Source: Mucilaginibacter frigoritolerans (GTDB taxonomy: Bacteria > Bacteroidota > Bacteroidia > Sphingobacteriales > Sphingobacteriaceae). From it: a DNA stretch of 64,000 nt. Made by a program: the position numbers and the translations under genes. Shown in pieces: positions 41,884 to 49,609 of this stretch (its first letter is position 1; every line of letters starts with the position of its first letter). The DNA lies in contig NZ_VLLI01000002.1 in assembly GCF_007830615.1 (NCBI RefSeq), positions 62,001-126,000 of the forward strand, given 5' to 3'. The notes under the pieces were generated by a model. That model was not told where the DNA came from and did not search any database. It saw only the letters and a list, made by a program, of their open reading frames with translations.

Positions 41884-43137
41884 ATGGAGTTTAGAAGAGT
41901 TGTTGTAACCGGGCTTGGAGCACTCACCCCAATTGGCAATACCGTTCCTGAATATTGGAACTCGTTGATAAATGGTGTGAGTGGCGCTGCCTTAATTAAA
42001 AGTTTTGATACCGAAAAGTTCAAAACTAAGTTTGCATGCGAAGTAAAGAACTTCGATGCTGATGCCTTTTTGGGCCGAAAAGATGCCAGAAAACTTGACC
42101 CCTTTGTTCAATACGCCTTATTCTCAACAGAAGAAGCTGTAAAAGACGCAGGATTAAATTTCGACTTACTGGATACCAGCCGTATTGGTGTTATCTGGGG
42201 TTCAGGAATCGGAGGGTTAAAAACATTTTTAGATGAGGTGGTTAACTTTGCCAAAGGCGATGGTACCCCGCGTTTTAATCCGTTTTTTATCCCTAAAATG
42301 ATTGCTGATATTGCCCCTGGTCATATCTCTATTAAATACGGATTGCGTGGACCAAACTTTTCAACCGTGTCTGCCTGTGCTTCATCAAACAATTCGCTTA
42401 TTGATTCATTTAACTATATCCGTTTGGGTAAGGCTAATATGTTTATAAGCGGCGGTTCTGAAGCTATTATTAATGAGGCAGGTATTGGCGGCTTTAATGC
42501 TATGCACGCCCTGTCAACCCGCAATGATGATCCGGCAACGGCATCACGCCCGTTTGATCTGGATCGTGATGGTTTTGTGGCTGGTGAAGGTGCTGGTACC
42601 ATTATTCTGGAAGAACTGGAGCACGCAAAGGCCCGTGGTGCAAAAATTTATGCTGAAATGATTGGCGGCGGCATGAGTGCCGATGCTTACCACATGACAG
42701 CTCCGCATCCTGATGGTCTTGGTGCAGCACTGGTAATGAAAGCGGCCCTTGAGGATGCCGGAATTTCAGCTTCAGACATTGATTATGTAAATGTTCACGG
42801 AACATCAACCCCAATTGGTGACCCTCAGGAAATTAAAGCTATTCAAGATGTTTTTGGCGATGATATTTATCGTATAAATATCAGCTCAACCAAATCAATG
42901 ACCGGACACTTATTAGGTGCCGCAGGTGCAGTTGAAGCCATTGCAGCCATATTAGCTTTAAAAAATGACATTGTTCCACCAACAATTAATCACTTTACTG
43001 ATGATCCGGCTTTTGATCCGAAAATAAATTTCACCTTTAACAAGGCTCAAAAACGTGTGGTAAACATTGCTCAAAGTAATGGCTTTGGATTTGGCGGACA
43101 CAATGCTTCTGTAATATTTAAAAAGTACGAAGAATAA
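41884..43137 (+). CDS. fabF: Beta-ketoacyl-ACP synthase II
   Basis: 417 aa. Condensing enzyme of fatty-acid elongation. The thiolase-fold catalytic triad is Cys165 (VSACASSNNS), His305 (VNVHGTSTPIGD) and His342 (TGHLLGAAGAVE). GFGFGGHNAS near the C-terminus is also typical. The position between acpP and rnc supports FabF rather than FabB. Translation probably depends on the acpP transcript. Confidence 0.96.
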   Translation: MEFRRVVVTGLGALTPIGNTVPEYWNSLINGVSGAALIKSFDTEKFKTKFACEVKNFDADAFLGRKDARKLDPFVQYALFSTEEAVKDAGLNFDLLDTSRIGVIWGSGIGGLKTFLDEVVNFAKGDGTPRFNPFFIPKMIADIAPGHISIKYGLRGPNFSTVSACASSNNSLIDSFNYIRLGKANMFISGGSEAIINEAGIGGFNAMHALSTRNDDPATASRPFDLDRDGFVAGEGAGTIILEELEHAKARGAKIYAEMIGGGMSADAYHMTAPHPDGLGAALVMKAALEDAGISASDIDYVNVHGTSTPIGDPQEIKAIQDVFGDDIYRINISSTKSMTGHLLGAAGAVEAIAAILALKNDIVPPTINHFTDDPAFDPKINFTFNKAQKRVVNIAQSNGFGFGGHNASVIFKKYEE

Positions 43138-43145
43138 ACAACTGG

Positions 43146-43871
43146 ATGCCCATAAGTCGTTTTTACAAGCTATACATATCGCCTAATAGAAAATATGTCA
43201 AGGTTTTAAAGAATTTGCTCGGTTTCGTACCGGGCAATTTGTCTTTATACCGGATGGCTTTTCGCCATAAATCTGTTGCCCAAAATGTAAAAAAAGGGGT
43301 AAAAAACAGTAATGAGCGATTGGAGTTTTTAGGTGATGCTGTATTAGGCAGTGTAGTTGCTGAAGTGCTTTTTAAGCTTTATCCGTATGAGGATGAGGGG
43401 TTTTTAACGGAATTGCGATCAAAAATTGTAAGCCGTGTAAACCTTAATCAGCTTGCCCGTAAGCTTGGCTTTGATAAACTGATTGAGTACGATAGCCGCA
43501 TGCTTAATTCATCCCGCCAGGGATCATTATTGGGCGATGCATTTGAAGCACTTGTTGGTGCCGTTTACCTGGATAAAGGTTATGATTTTACGCGTAATTT
43601 TTTGGTGAACCATATTATCAAATCGCATGTTGATATTCATACCCTTGAGCAAACAGAAACCAATTTTAAAAGCAAATTAATTGAATGGTGCCAGCGCCAT
43701 AGCAAAGATGTAGCTTTTGATTTGGTGAGCAACGAAGAGGGTGAGAACATTAAATTATTTACCGTACAAGCCATTATTGATGGCGAAGTAATGGGGCTTG
43801 GAAAAGAATTCAGCAAAAAGAATGCTGAAAAACTAGCTGCCGAAAAGGCCTGTGAATCTTTAGGAATATAA
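43146..43871 (+). CDS. rnc: Ribonuclease III
   Basis: 241 aa. The endonuclease domain (about 20-160) has the signature NERLEFLGDAVLGS with metal-binding acidic residues, and the second acidic cluster GDAFEALVGAVYLD. A double-stranded RNA-binding domain (about 170-240) ends in FSKKNAEKLAAEKACESLG. It processes rRNA precursors and structured RNAs. It starts eight bases after fabF. It converges exactly on the carboxypeptidase-like-domain gene, with no gap between stops. Confidence 0.96.
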   Translation: MPISRFYKLYISPNRKYVKVLKNLLGFVPGNLSLYRMAFRHKSVAQNVKKGVKNSNERLEFLGDAVLGSVVAEVLFKLYPYEDEGFLTELRSKIVSRVNLNQLARKLGFDKLIEYDSRMLNSSRQGSLLGDAFEALVGAVYLDKGYDFTRNFLVNHIIKSHVDIHTLEQTETNFKSKLIEWCQRHSKDVAFDLVSNEEGENIKLFTVQAIIDGEVMGLGKEFSKKNAEKLAAEKACESLGI

Positions 43872-44654
43872 TTATTGATCTTTTGACAGATCAACCGGAT
43901 CCTGCTTGCTACCCGGTTTAACCAATGGCGGCAGTACGCTCTTCCGTAAATTATCCTTATCTTTTGTTTTATCGTAAAAATCGTAATTCAAATGAATATG
44001 CTTAATAAGCTCGTAATCATTCCATTCCTTTAGATCTTCATACGATGGTGTGTAATACTCCATAAACTTTTTCGCCACGGTATCGGTCGTATTGGTTACC
44101 CTTTTTACCAGTCCAATATTGTATCTTCTTTGTACTTCAGCATATTCCAGCTCAGATTTTGAATTGGCTGCAAAACGACGTGCCCTACCGGGCGTTGCTC
44201 CAAAAAGCTCATATAATCCGGTTATGGGCGATGAAAGAAACGATAAAGCGGTTGGCTTTCCGTCATAAAAAGTTCCCTGCTTTCTATAATCAGCCATTAC
44301 GTCACTCAATTCCTGCTTTTTGGTTTGCCCTTTTACCGTTACCTGGTCAAGTGTGATCAGTGGCTCCATAAAAACAGGAATATCACCGGTATTAACAATG
44401 GCAATTTTTTGGGTCACAAAGTTCAGTTTGGTAAACTGCAAAGTATCGCCAATAGATGCCTTTATAGAAAACCAGCCCAGTTCATCACTTTCCATTATAT
44501 CCTTTGTTTTTAAATTAGTGATGATAACCTGGGCTATCCTCACACCACTTAAATTTCTGGATGTTACACCTCTTACAGTAAAAACCTGCTGCGCCGATAG
44601 CCTTAATGTAAAGCAAAATATGGTTAATATGACTAAAATATACCTATGGCGCAT
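43872..44654 (-). CDS. Secreted protein with carboxypeptidase-D-like regulatory domain
   Basis: 260 aa from MRHRYILV. A signal peptide (YILVILTIFCFTLRLSAQ) is followed by a CarboxypepD_reg-like beta-sandwich (about 22-110), with the usual pattern VRGVTSRNLSGVRIAQV, ELGWFSIKASIGDTLQF and PLITLDQVTVKG. In TonB-linked receptors this domain leads into a barrel; here the rest is a ~150-residue helical, charged region without a plug or barrel. It is probably a periplasmic or outer-membrane-associated protein of unknown role. The longer in-frame start at 44699 was rejected because it precedes the signal peptide with a Phe-rich stretch. Confidence 0.8.
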   Translation of the reverse strand: MRHRYILVILTIFCFTLRLSAQQVFTVRGVTSRNLSGVRIAQVIITNLKTKDIMESDELGWFSIKASIGDTLQFTKLNFVTQKIAIVNTGDIPVFMEPLITLDQVTVKGQTKKQELSDVMADYRKQGTFYDGKPTALSFLSSPITGLYELFGATPGRARRFAANSKSELEYAEVQRRYNIGLVKRVTNTTDTVAKKFMEYYTPSYEDLKEWNDYELIKHIHLNYDFYDKTKDKDNLRKSVLPPLVKPGSKQDPVDLSKDQ

Positions 44655-44847
44655 GGAAATTATACAAAACGTAAACTTAAAAATACTATTTGACAGCAAG
44701 TGTAAAAAAATGTTAAAGTTGGTAGAGTCAGGGGAAGTACGGAAGTCAGTGAATTTCCGGAATCGCTTTTTTTAGAATTAAACGTTTAATAAAATGTCAT
44801 ATTGCCCCGCCGGCTTGTGTACTTTACCGACTTTCGGACTAAAAACC

Positions 44848-44855
44848 TATCTTTG
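44848..44855 (+). promoter_or_regulatory. -7 element of yicC-gmk-nadD
   Basis: TATCTTTG ends three bases before the yicC start codon at 44859, implying leaderless mRNA. The preceding 15-mer CTTTCGGACTAAAAA (44831-44845) occurs also, in the same orientation, upstream of gltX. Confidence 0.6.
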
Positions 44856-44858
44856 CAC

Positions 44859-45734
44859 ATGATAAAATCCATGACCGGCTATGGGATCGCCAGCTTTGAC
44901 TCGGGCAGTACAAAATATACTGTTGAGTTAAAATCACTTAACAGCAAATTTTTGGAGTTGTCGTTACGTTTGCCTAAAGCTTTTTCGGAAAAAGAGTTTC
45001 AGTTACGTAATGATTGCAGCAAGCAGATTGAGCGCGGCAAGGTAAATCTTTCTATAAATGTTGAAAAAGCCAGTTCTACCGTAAATGCTGCCGGAATAGA
45101 TAAAGAGCTGCTTAAACACTATTTTGAACAACTAAAATCTGTTAGCGCAGATCTAAACGAGCCTACCAGTAATCTATTGCAACTGGCTTTGGGCTTACCT
45201 GAAGTAGTGAAATACGATGAAGAAACGGTATCGGAAGAAGAATGGAAAGTTGTTGAAAACACTTTTAAACAGGCAATGGCCGCTTTCCAGAAATTCAGAA
45301 GTGATGAAGGCAATGTACTGGAACAGGATGTAAAATATCGCATAGGCATCATCCTTAAAAACCTGGAACTGGTTGAAATAGAAGAGCCAAAACGTGTTCC
45401 GGTAATAAAGGAAAGATTAAATCAATTTTTAAGCGACGCTGTTGGCAGGGAAGTAATAGATCAGAACCGTTTTGAGCAGGAATTAATTTACTATATCGAC
45501 AAGCTTGATATTACTGAAGAAAAAATCCGCTTAAAGGCCCATTGCAACTATTTTATTGAAACATTGGGTAATGATGATGCAAACGGTAAAAAGCTTGGTT
45601 TTATTTCGCAGGAAATAGGCCGGGAAATAAACACCCTGGGATCAAAAGCAAATGATGCCAATATCCAGAAACTGGTGGTAGGGATGAAGGAAGAGCTGGA
45701 GAAAATAAAAGAACAACTATTAAATGTATTATAG
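44859..45734 (+). CDS. yicC: YicC/YloC family endoribonuclease
   Basis: 291 aa. YicC_N (about 1-155) begins MIKSMTGYG, the family hallmark, with ELKSLNSKFLELSLRLPK. DUF1732 ends the protein with GKKLGFISQEIGREINTLGSKANDA. Members have been reported as RNA endonucleases affecting small-RNA turnover. The gene heads a yicC-gmk-nadD cluster common in Bacteroidota. The start at 44859 is fixed by the -7 element at 44848-44855; an ATG at 44802 would precede it. Confidence 0.93.
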   Translation: MIKSMTGYGIASFDSGSTKYTVELKSLNSKFLELSLRLPKAFSEKEFQLRNDCSKQIERGKVNLSINVEKASSTVNAAGIDKELLKHYFEQLKSVSADLNEPTSNLLQLALGLPEVVKYDEETVSEEEWKVVENTFKQAMAAFQKFRSDEGNVLEQDVKYRIGIILKNLELVEIEEPKRVPVIKERLNQFLSDAVGREVIDQNRFEQELIYYIDKLDITEEKIRLKAHCNYFIETLGNDDANGKKLGFISQEIGREINTLGSKANDANIQKLVVGMKEELEKIKEQLLNVL

Positions 45735-45741
45735 TTTATTG

Positions 45742-45822
45742 GTTCATTTGTTCACTAGTTCATTAGTAACATGCTGAAGAACTATCCCGCAAATGCACCA
45801 ATGAACTAGTGACTTAATGAAC
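45742..45822 (+). repeat. 23-bp inverted repeat ending just before the gmk start
   Basis: GTTCATT...CTAGTTCATT (45742-45764) and AATGAACTAGTGAC..AATGAAC (45800-45822) are inverted copies with three mismatches. The right arm ends two bases before the gmk ATG, so the folded RNA could mask the ribosome entry site. Confidence 0.7.
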
Positions 45823-45824
45823 GA

Positions 45825-46406
45825 ATGACCAAAGAAGGCAAACTCATTATATTTTCGGCCCCATCAGGAGCAGGTAAAACAACCATAGTACATCATTTAC
45901 TTGGTAAAATACCTGATCTGGAATTTTCTATTTCGGCTACTACCAGGCCCGCGCGCGGTGATGAACAAAATGGTAAAGACTATTATTTTATAAGTAAGGA
46001 AGAATTTTTGCACCGCATTGCTAAAAAGCAATTTGTTGAATTTGAAGAGGTTTATACCGGTACCTTTTACGGAACCCTCCGTACCGAAATTGAACGGATA
46101 TGGCAAAAGGGCAAAACAGTGATATTTGATATTGATGTGGAAGGTGGCATGCACCTGAAACGTAAATATGACGGACAAGCATTGGCCATCTTTGTTCAGC
46201 CACCATCATTAGAGGTGCTTATTGAACGATTAACCGGCAGGGGCACCGATAGCGAAGAGAAACTAAAGGAACGCTTTATAAAAGCTGAAAAAGAGTTGAA
46301 CTATGCCCCGCAGTTTGATATTATCCTAAAAAATTACGATCTTCAAACGGCATGCAAAGAAGCAGAAGATTTGGTAAATAATTTTCTTAACCCCCAAACC
46401 CCCTAA
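45825..46406 (+). CDS. gmk: Guanylate kinase
   Basis: 193 aa. Phosphorylates GMP to GDP. P-loop SAPSGAGKTTIV, GMP-binding ISATTRPARGDE and DYYFISKEEF, and lid SLEVLIERLTGRGTDSEE are all present. The final residues (NPQTP) and the stop codon are encoded inside the palindromic repeat at 46391-46448, so the natural C-terminus appears to have been replaced by repeat sequence. It lies between yicC and nadD in one probable transcript. Confidence 0.96.
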   Translation: MTKEGKLIIFSAPSGAGKTTIVHHLLGKIPDLEFSISATTRPARGDEQNGKDYYFISKEEFLHRIAKKQFVEFEEVYTGTFYGTLRTEIERIWQKGKTVIFDIDVEGGMHLKRKYDGQALAIFVQPPSLEVLIERLTGRGTDSEEKLKERFIKAEKELNYAPQFDIILKNYDLQTACKEAEDLVNNFLNPQTP

Positions 46407-46448
46407 AGGGGGATAATTAAAACGCTCCCCCTTTAGGGGGCTGGGGGG
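46391..46448. repeat. Nested CCCCCTAAAGGGGG palindrome pair
   Basis: Two arms (about 46391-46413 and 46425-46448), each containing its own perfect palindrome CCCCCTAAAGGGGG or CCCCCTTTAGGGGG, are also inverted relative to each other. The gmk stop codon lies in the first arm. The composition is far more G/C-clustered than its surroundings. Confidence 0.8.
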
Positions 46449-46462
46449 CAAACCGTAAACTA

Positions 46463-47035
46463 ATGAAAATAGGACTATTATTCGGTTCATTTAATCCTAT
46501 ACACGTTGGCCATTTAATTATTGCTAATTACATGGCCAATTACACCACCCTCGATAAAGTTTGGTTGGTAGTATCACCCCAAAATCCGTTAAAAAAATAC
46601 GGAGACTTAATTAACACTTATGATCGCCTGGAAATGGCTAAGCTGGCTACCGATAATTCAATTAAGCTGGAAGTAAGTGATGTTGAACTAAAACTGCCAC
46701 AGCCTTCCTACACCATTGATACCCTGACCCACTTAAAGGAAAAATATCCGCAGCATGAATTTTCGCTGATTATGGGCTCTGATAACCTGGTATCATTACC
46801 CAAATGGAAAAACTATAAATTGATATTGCGTGACTACCAGATATTTGTTTACCCCCGCCCCGGATATGAAAATACAGAGCTGGCAACCCATCCATCAGTA
46901 ACCATTACTATGACGCCTATGATGGAGCTTTCTGCTACTTTTATACGGCAGTCTATCGCCAAAAAGAAAAACGTGCAGTATTTTGTTCCTGACGCGGTAC
47001 TTGAATTTATCGAGAATAAGAATCTTTATAGGTAA
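46463..47035 (+). CDS. nadD: Nicotinate-nucleotide adenylyltransferase
   Basis: 190 aa. Joins NaMN and ATP to make NaAD in NAD synthesis. Nucleotidyltransferase motif GSFNPIHVGHL near the N-terminus, SLIMGSDNLVSLPKW in the middle and the SATFIRQSI motif (SxTxIR) near the end. Third gene of the yicC-gmk-nadD cluster. Its last 151 bases (46885-47035) recur at 47563-47713 with 13 differences, of which 11 are silent. Confidence 0.96.
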   Translation: MKIGLLFGSFNPIHVGHLIIANYMANYTTLDKVWLVVSPQNPLKKYGDLINTYDRLEMAKLATDNSIKLEVSDVELKLPQPSYTIDTLTHLKEKYPQHEFSLIMGSDNLVSLPKWKNYKLILRDYQIFVYPRPGYENTELATHPSVTITMTPMMELSATFIRQSIAKKKNVQYFVPDAVLEFIENKNLYR

Positions 47036-47059
47036 GGTTTTGTGGATGAGTTGATATAA

Positions 47060-47099
47060 TCTACGTCCCGTTAATGTTGTCACCAACGGGTAACGTAGA
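47060..47099. repeat. Long hairpin downstream of nadD
   Basis: TCTACGTCCCGTT (47060-47072) pairs with AACGGG-TA-ACGTAGA (47085-47099): 13 base pairs with a two-base bulge and a 12-base loop. No T-run follows. It lies at the left end of the 527-base segment between the two copies of the nadD 3' end. Confidence 0.7.
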
Positions 47100-47205
47100 G
47101 CGTGTATGACGTATAAGCCCCACGGTTTATTAGTGACAATACCAACAATGGCGCTTTAAGGTAACACTTCGGAATTTCTGTTCCTTACAAGCTAATGTTT
47201 ATTCA

Positions 47206-47493
47206 TCATAAAAACTTCAATACCAACTGTTCCCACTCCTCTCCCAAAGATAGGTTTGGGCGTATTTGCCGTGCTTTGCTATACCAATAATCAGCATTCC
47301 CAATATCGCCTTCTTTACGATGCAAATAGGCGTGAACCAATGCCGACTCCTGATCTCCCAGATGATCAACTTGGGCGTGCGCTTGATGCCAGTCACCTTT
47401 ACCATCATACCAAAGGCTTTTTAACTGCACAGAGAATTCGCTAAGGGGCTGGTCTAAATTCAATGATTTTTTAAATTCGGCTAAAGTTTTCAT
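47206..47493 (-). CDS. Hypothetical protein inserted between nadD 3' copies
   Basis: 95 aa from MKTLAEFK. A soluble, probably all-helical, TPR-like small protein with the patterns LWYDGKGDWHQAHAQ, ALVHAYLHRKEGD and NADYWYSKARQ, which occur in a widely scattered bacterial family of unknown function. It is antisense to nadD and is the only gene in the 527-base segment bracketed by the nadD 3' end and its divergent copy. An extension to 47640 is in frame but would cover the antisense of the nadD fragment, so it was rejected. Confidence 0.75.
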   Translation of the reverse strand: MKTLAEFKKSLNLDQPLSEFSVQLKSLWYDGKGDWHQAHAQVDHLGDQESALVHAYLHRKEGDIGNADYWYSKARQIRPNLSLGEEWEQLVLKFL

Positions 47494-47562
47494 TAGGTAT
47501 TTATTTTTTTGACAGTATGCATAAACGTTATAAATATAAGTAGTACTCCCTAATAATACGTA

Positions 47563-47713
47563 AACCCATCCATCGTTAACCATTACCATGACGCCTATGA
47601 TGGAGCTTTCTGCCACTTTTATACGACAGTCTATCGCCAAAAAGAAAAATGTGCAGTATTTTGTTCCTGACGTGGTGCTTGAATTTATTGAGAATAAAAA
47701 TCTTTACCGGTAG
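47563..47713 (+). pseudogene. Divergent duplicate of the nadD 3' end
   Basis: 151 bases align without gaps to 46885-47035, with 138 identities. Translated in the nadD frame it retains the SATFIRQSI motif and the stop (TAG for TAA). Only two residues differ (Val to Leu, Ala to Val); the other differences are silent. An in-frame TAA lies just before the copy. An internal ATG at 47588 leaves a 41-codon frame, but no promoter is evident. It reads as a relic of another functional nadD allele rather than as a decaying local copy. Confidence 0.9.
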
Positions 47714-47770
47714 GTAATCAACTGCCCTTGAAATTCATATAAATAAAAGAGCAAGACAATCTCTTTCAAA

Positions 47771-47805
47771 ATACAAAAGGCTACCGAAATGGTAGCCTTT
47801 TGTAT
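47771..47805. terminator. Strong bidirectional terminator before gltX 3' end
   Basis: A perfect 15-bp inverted repeat, ATACAAAAGGCTACC / GGTAGCCTTTTGTAT, around GAAAT, with A and T tracts within the stem. It ends gltX on the minus strand and anything from the nadD side. Confidence 0.85.
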
Positions 47806-47827
47806 TTTATCTATATAATAAAATTCA

Positions 47828-49345
47828 TTAAGCAGTAAATACGGTCAATGCTGTTTTTATACGTTTAATGGTTTCTTCTTTACCTAGTAATTGGGCAATA
47901 TCAAAAACATGGGGTCCAAACTTACCGCCTACCAGCATAATGCGAAAAGGTAACATCAACTCACCAACTTTAATAGCTTTTTCTTCTGCAAGCGCCTTAA
48001 AAGTAGCTTCCAGATCATGTGCCTGCCAGGCAACAGCATCCAATCCGATGACCAGCTCATTAAAAAATGCCGTTTTGGCATCGGTCCATTTAGGTTTAAC
48101 AGCATTTATATCATATTCTTTAGGCAGTTCAAAAAAGTATGCGGACTGCTGGTAAAAATCGGGCATTAAAACACAGCGGTCCTTTATCTGGTCAATTACT
48201 TGCAGCAAATAATCTTCATCAGCTACAACTACTCCCTTATCCTCCAAAACCTTTTTTACTTCGGCCTTCAAGCTTCCGGCTTCAGATCTCTTTATCCATT
48301 CGGCATTAAACCACTTGGCTTTTTCAAAATCAAATTTAGCACCCGCTTTACTCACACGATCGAGGGAGAACTTTTCTATCAGTTCATCCAGCGTAAAAAT
48401 TTCCTGATCGGTACCATCGTTCCAGCCCAGGGTAGCCAGCAGGTTTAAAAATGCTTCGGGTAAAAAACCAAGCTCGCGGAAACCGGGAGTTAACTCGCCT
48501 GTTTTGGCATCAAACCAGTTCATGGCATAAACCGGAAAACCCAGGCGTGCGCCATCGCGTTTGCTTAGTTTACCATGACCATCAGGTTTTAATATCAACG
48601 GTAAATGTGCCCATTGAGGCATATCAGCTTTCCAACCCAAATATTCCCACAACAACAAATGCACCGGGGCTGATGGCAACCACTCTTCACCTCTGAAAGC
48701 ATGTGTAATTTTCATCAGGTAGTCATCTACCACTACGGCTAAATGATAAGTAGGCATACCATCTGCCTTCAATAAAACTTTATCGTCTACCTGGTTGGTT
48801 TCAAAACTTACATGGCCGCGAATCAGGTCATTAAAGCTCACCTTTTCATCCTCCGGCATTTTAATGCGGATAACATGCGGCGTTCCGGCATCTAATAGTT
48901 CAGCAACCTGGTGCGTACTTAATGATAACGAGTTACGTAAGCCATCGCGGTAAGCCAGCCCATATTGAAAATTAGGGATTTCTTTACGGTTCTTGTCCAG
49001 TTCTTCCGGGGTATCAAAGGCATAATAAGCATGTCCTTGCCCTACCAATTGCTCAGCATATTTGCGGTACATAGATTTACGCTCGCTCTGGCGGTATGGC
49101 GCATAAGGCCCTCCGGCAACAGGGCTTTCATCAGGTGTAAGTCCGCACCATTTTAAACAGTCTAAAATATATTCTTCGGCACCTTCAACGTACCGGGTTT
49201 GGTCGGTATCTTCTATCCTTAAAACAAAATCGCCGTGATGTTTTTTGGCAAACAGGTAATTAAACAATACAGTACGTACACCACCCAGGTGTAAACCACC
49301 TGTAGGACTCGGTGCAAATCTTACTCTAACTTTTTTATCAGACAT
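47828..49345 (-). CDS. gltX: Glutamyl-tRNA synthetase
   Basis: 505 aa from MSDKKVRV. Class I aminoacyl-tRNA synthetase charging tRNA-Glu. RFAPSPTGGLHLGG contains the HIGH equivalent (HLGG), LRIEDTDQTRYV follows, and KLSKRDGA is the KMSKS equivalent. The C-terminal anticodon-binding domain completes normal length. The start at 49345 is preferred over 49390 because the -7 element (49353-49360) lies between them. The 5' mRNA leader would be at most a few bases. Terminated by the stem at 47771-47805. Confidence 0.96.
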   Translation of the reverse strand: MSDKKVRVRFAPSPTGGLHLGGVRTVLFNYLFAKKHHGDFVLRIEDTDQTRYVEGAEEYILDCLKWCGLTPDESPVAGGPYAPYRQSERKSMYRKYAEQLVGQGHAYYAFDTPEELDKNRKEIPNFQYGLAYRDGLRNSLSLSTHQVAELLDAGTPHVIRIKMPEDEKVSFNDLIRGHVSFETNQVDDKVLLKADGMPTYHLAVVVDDYLMKITHAFRGEEWLPSAPVHLLLWEYLGWKADMPQWAHLPLILKPDGHGKLSKRDGARLGFPVYAMNWFDAKTGELTPGFRELGFLPEAFLNLLATLGWNDGTDQEIFTLDELIEKFSLDRVSKAGAKFDFEKAKWFNAEWIKRSEAGSLKAEVKKVLEDKGVVVADEDYLLQVIDQIKDRCVLMPDFYQQSAYFFELPKEYDINAVKPKWTDAKTAFFNELVIGLDAVAWQAHDLEATFKALAEEKAIKVGELMLPFRIMLVGGKFGPHVFDIAQLLGKEETIKRIKTALTVFTA

Positions 49346-49352
49346 AATGGGG

Positions 49353-49360
49353 CAAAGATA
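49353..49360 (-). promoter_or_regulatory. -7 element of gltX
   Basis: TATCTTTG on the minus strand, seven bases before the ATG. Upstream on the same strand, CTTTCGGACTAAAAA (49383-49369) repeats the sequence found upstream of yicC, here within a perfect GTCCG-CTTT-CGGAC inverted repeat. Confidence 0.6.
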
Positions 49361-49424
49361 GGGTTTGTTTTTTAGTCCGAAAGCGGACAAAGACAGTAAA
49401 GACCAATTGCGAGCCTGTTTTCTA

Positions 49425-49451
49425 TAGCAATGGGTTTAAAACCCATTGCTA
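49425..49451. repeat. Perfect 13-bp palindrome between gltX and the kinase gene
   Basis: TAGCAATGGGTTT-A-AAACCCATTGCTA, a one-base centre. It lies in the divergent spacer. It may be a repeat-family member or an operator. Confidence 0.7.
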
Positions 49452-49609
49452 CGAATGGTAATATTTGATTCCCAAACTTTCATAACTTTTTCCGTATTTT
49501 GGGCAAATTATTAGCAGTTCATTTGTCAAAGAATCAAATTAACATACGGACTTCTGGCGGCCGGTTTCAGAAACTTCTTACTTTCCCTGCTTTCGGCTCT
49601 CTAAAAAGC

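Noticed and set aside
47588..47713. 41-codon frame in the nadD fragment as a separate small gene
   Set aside because: It is simply the homologous end of nadD; no promoter or start signal supports independent expression.
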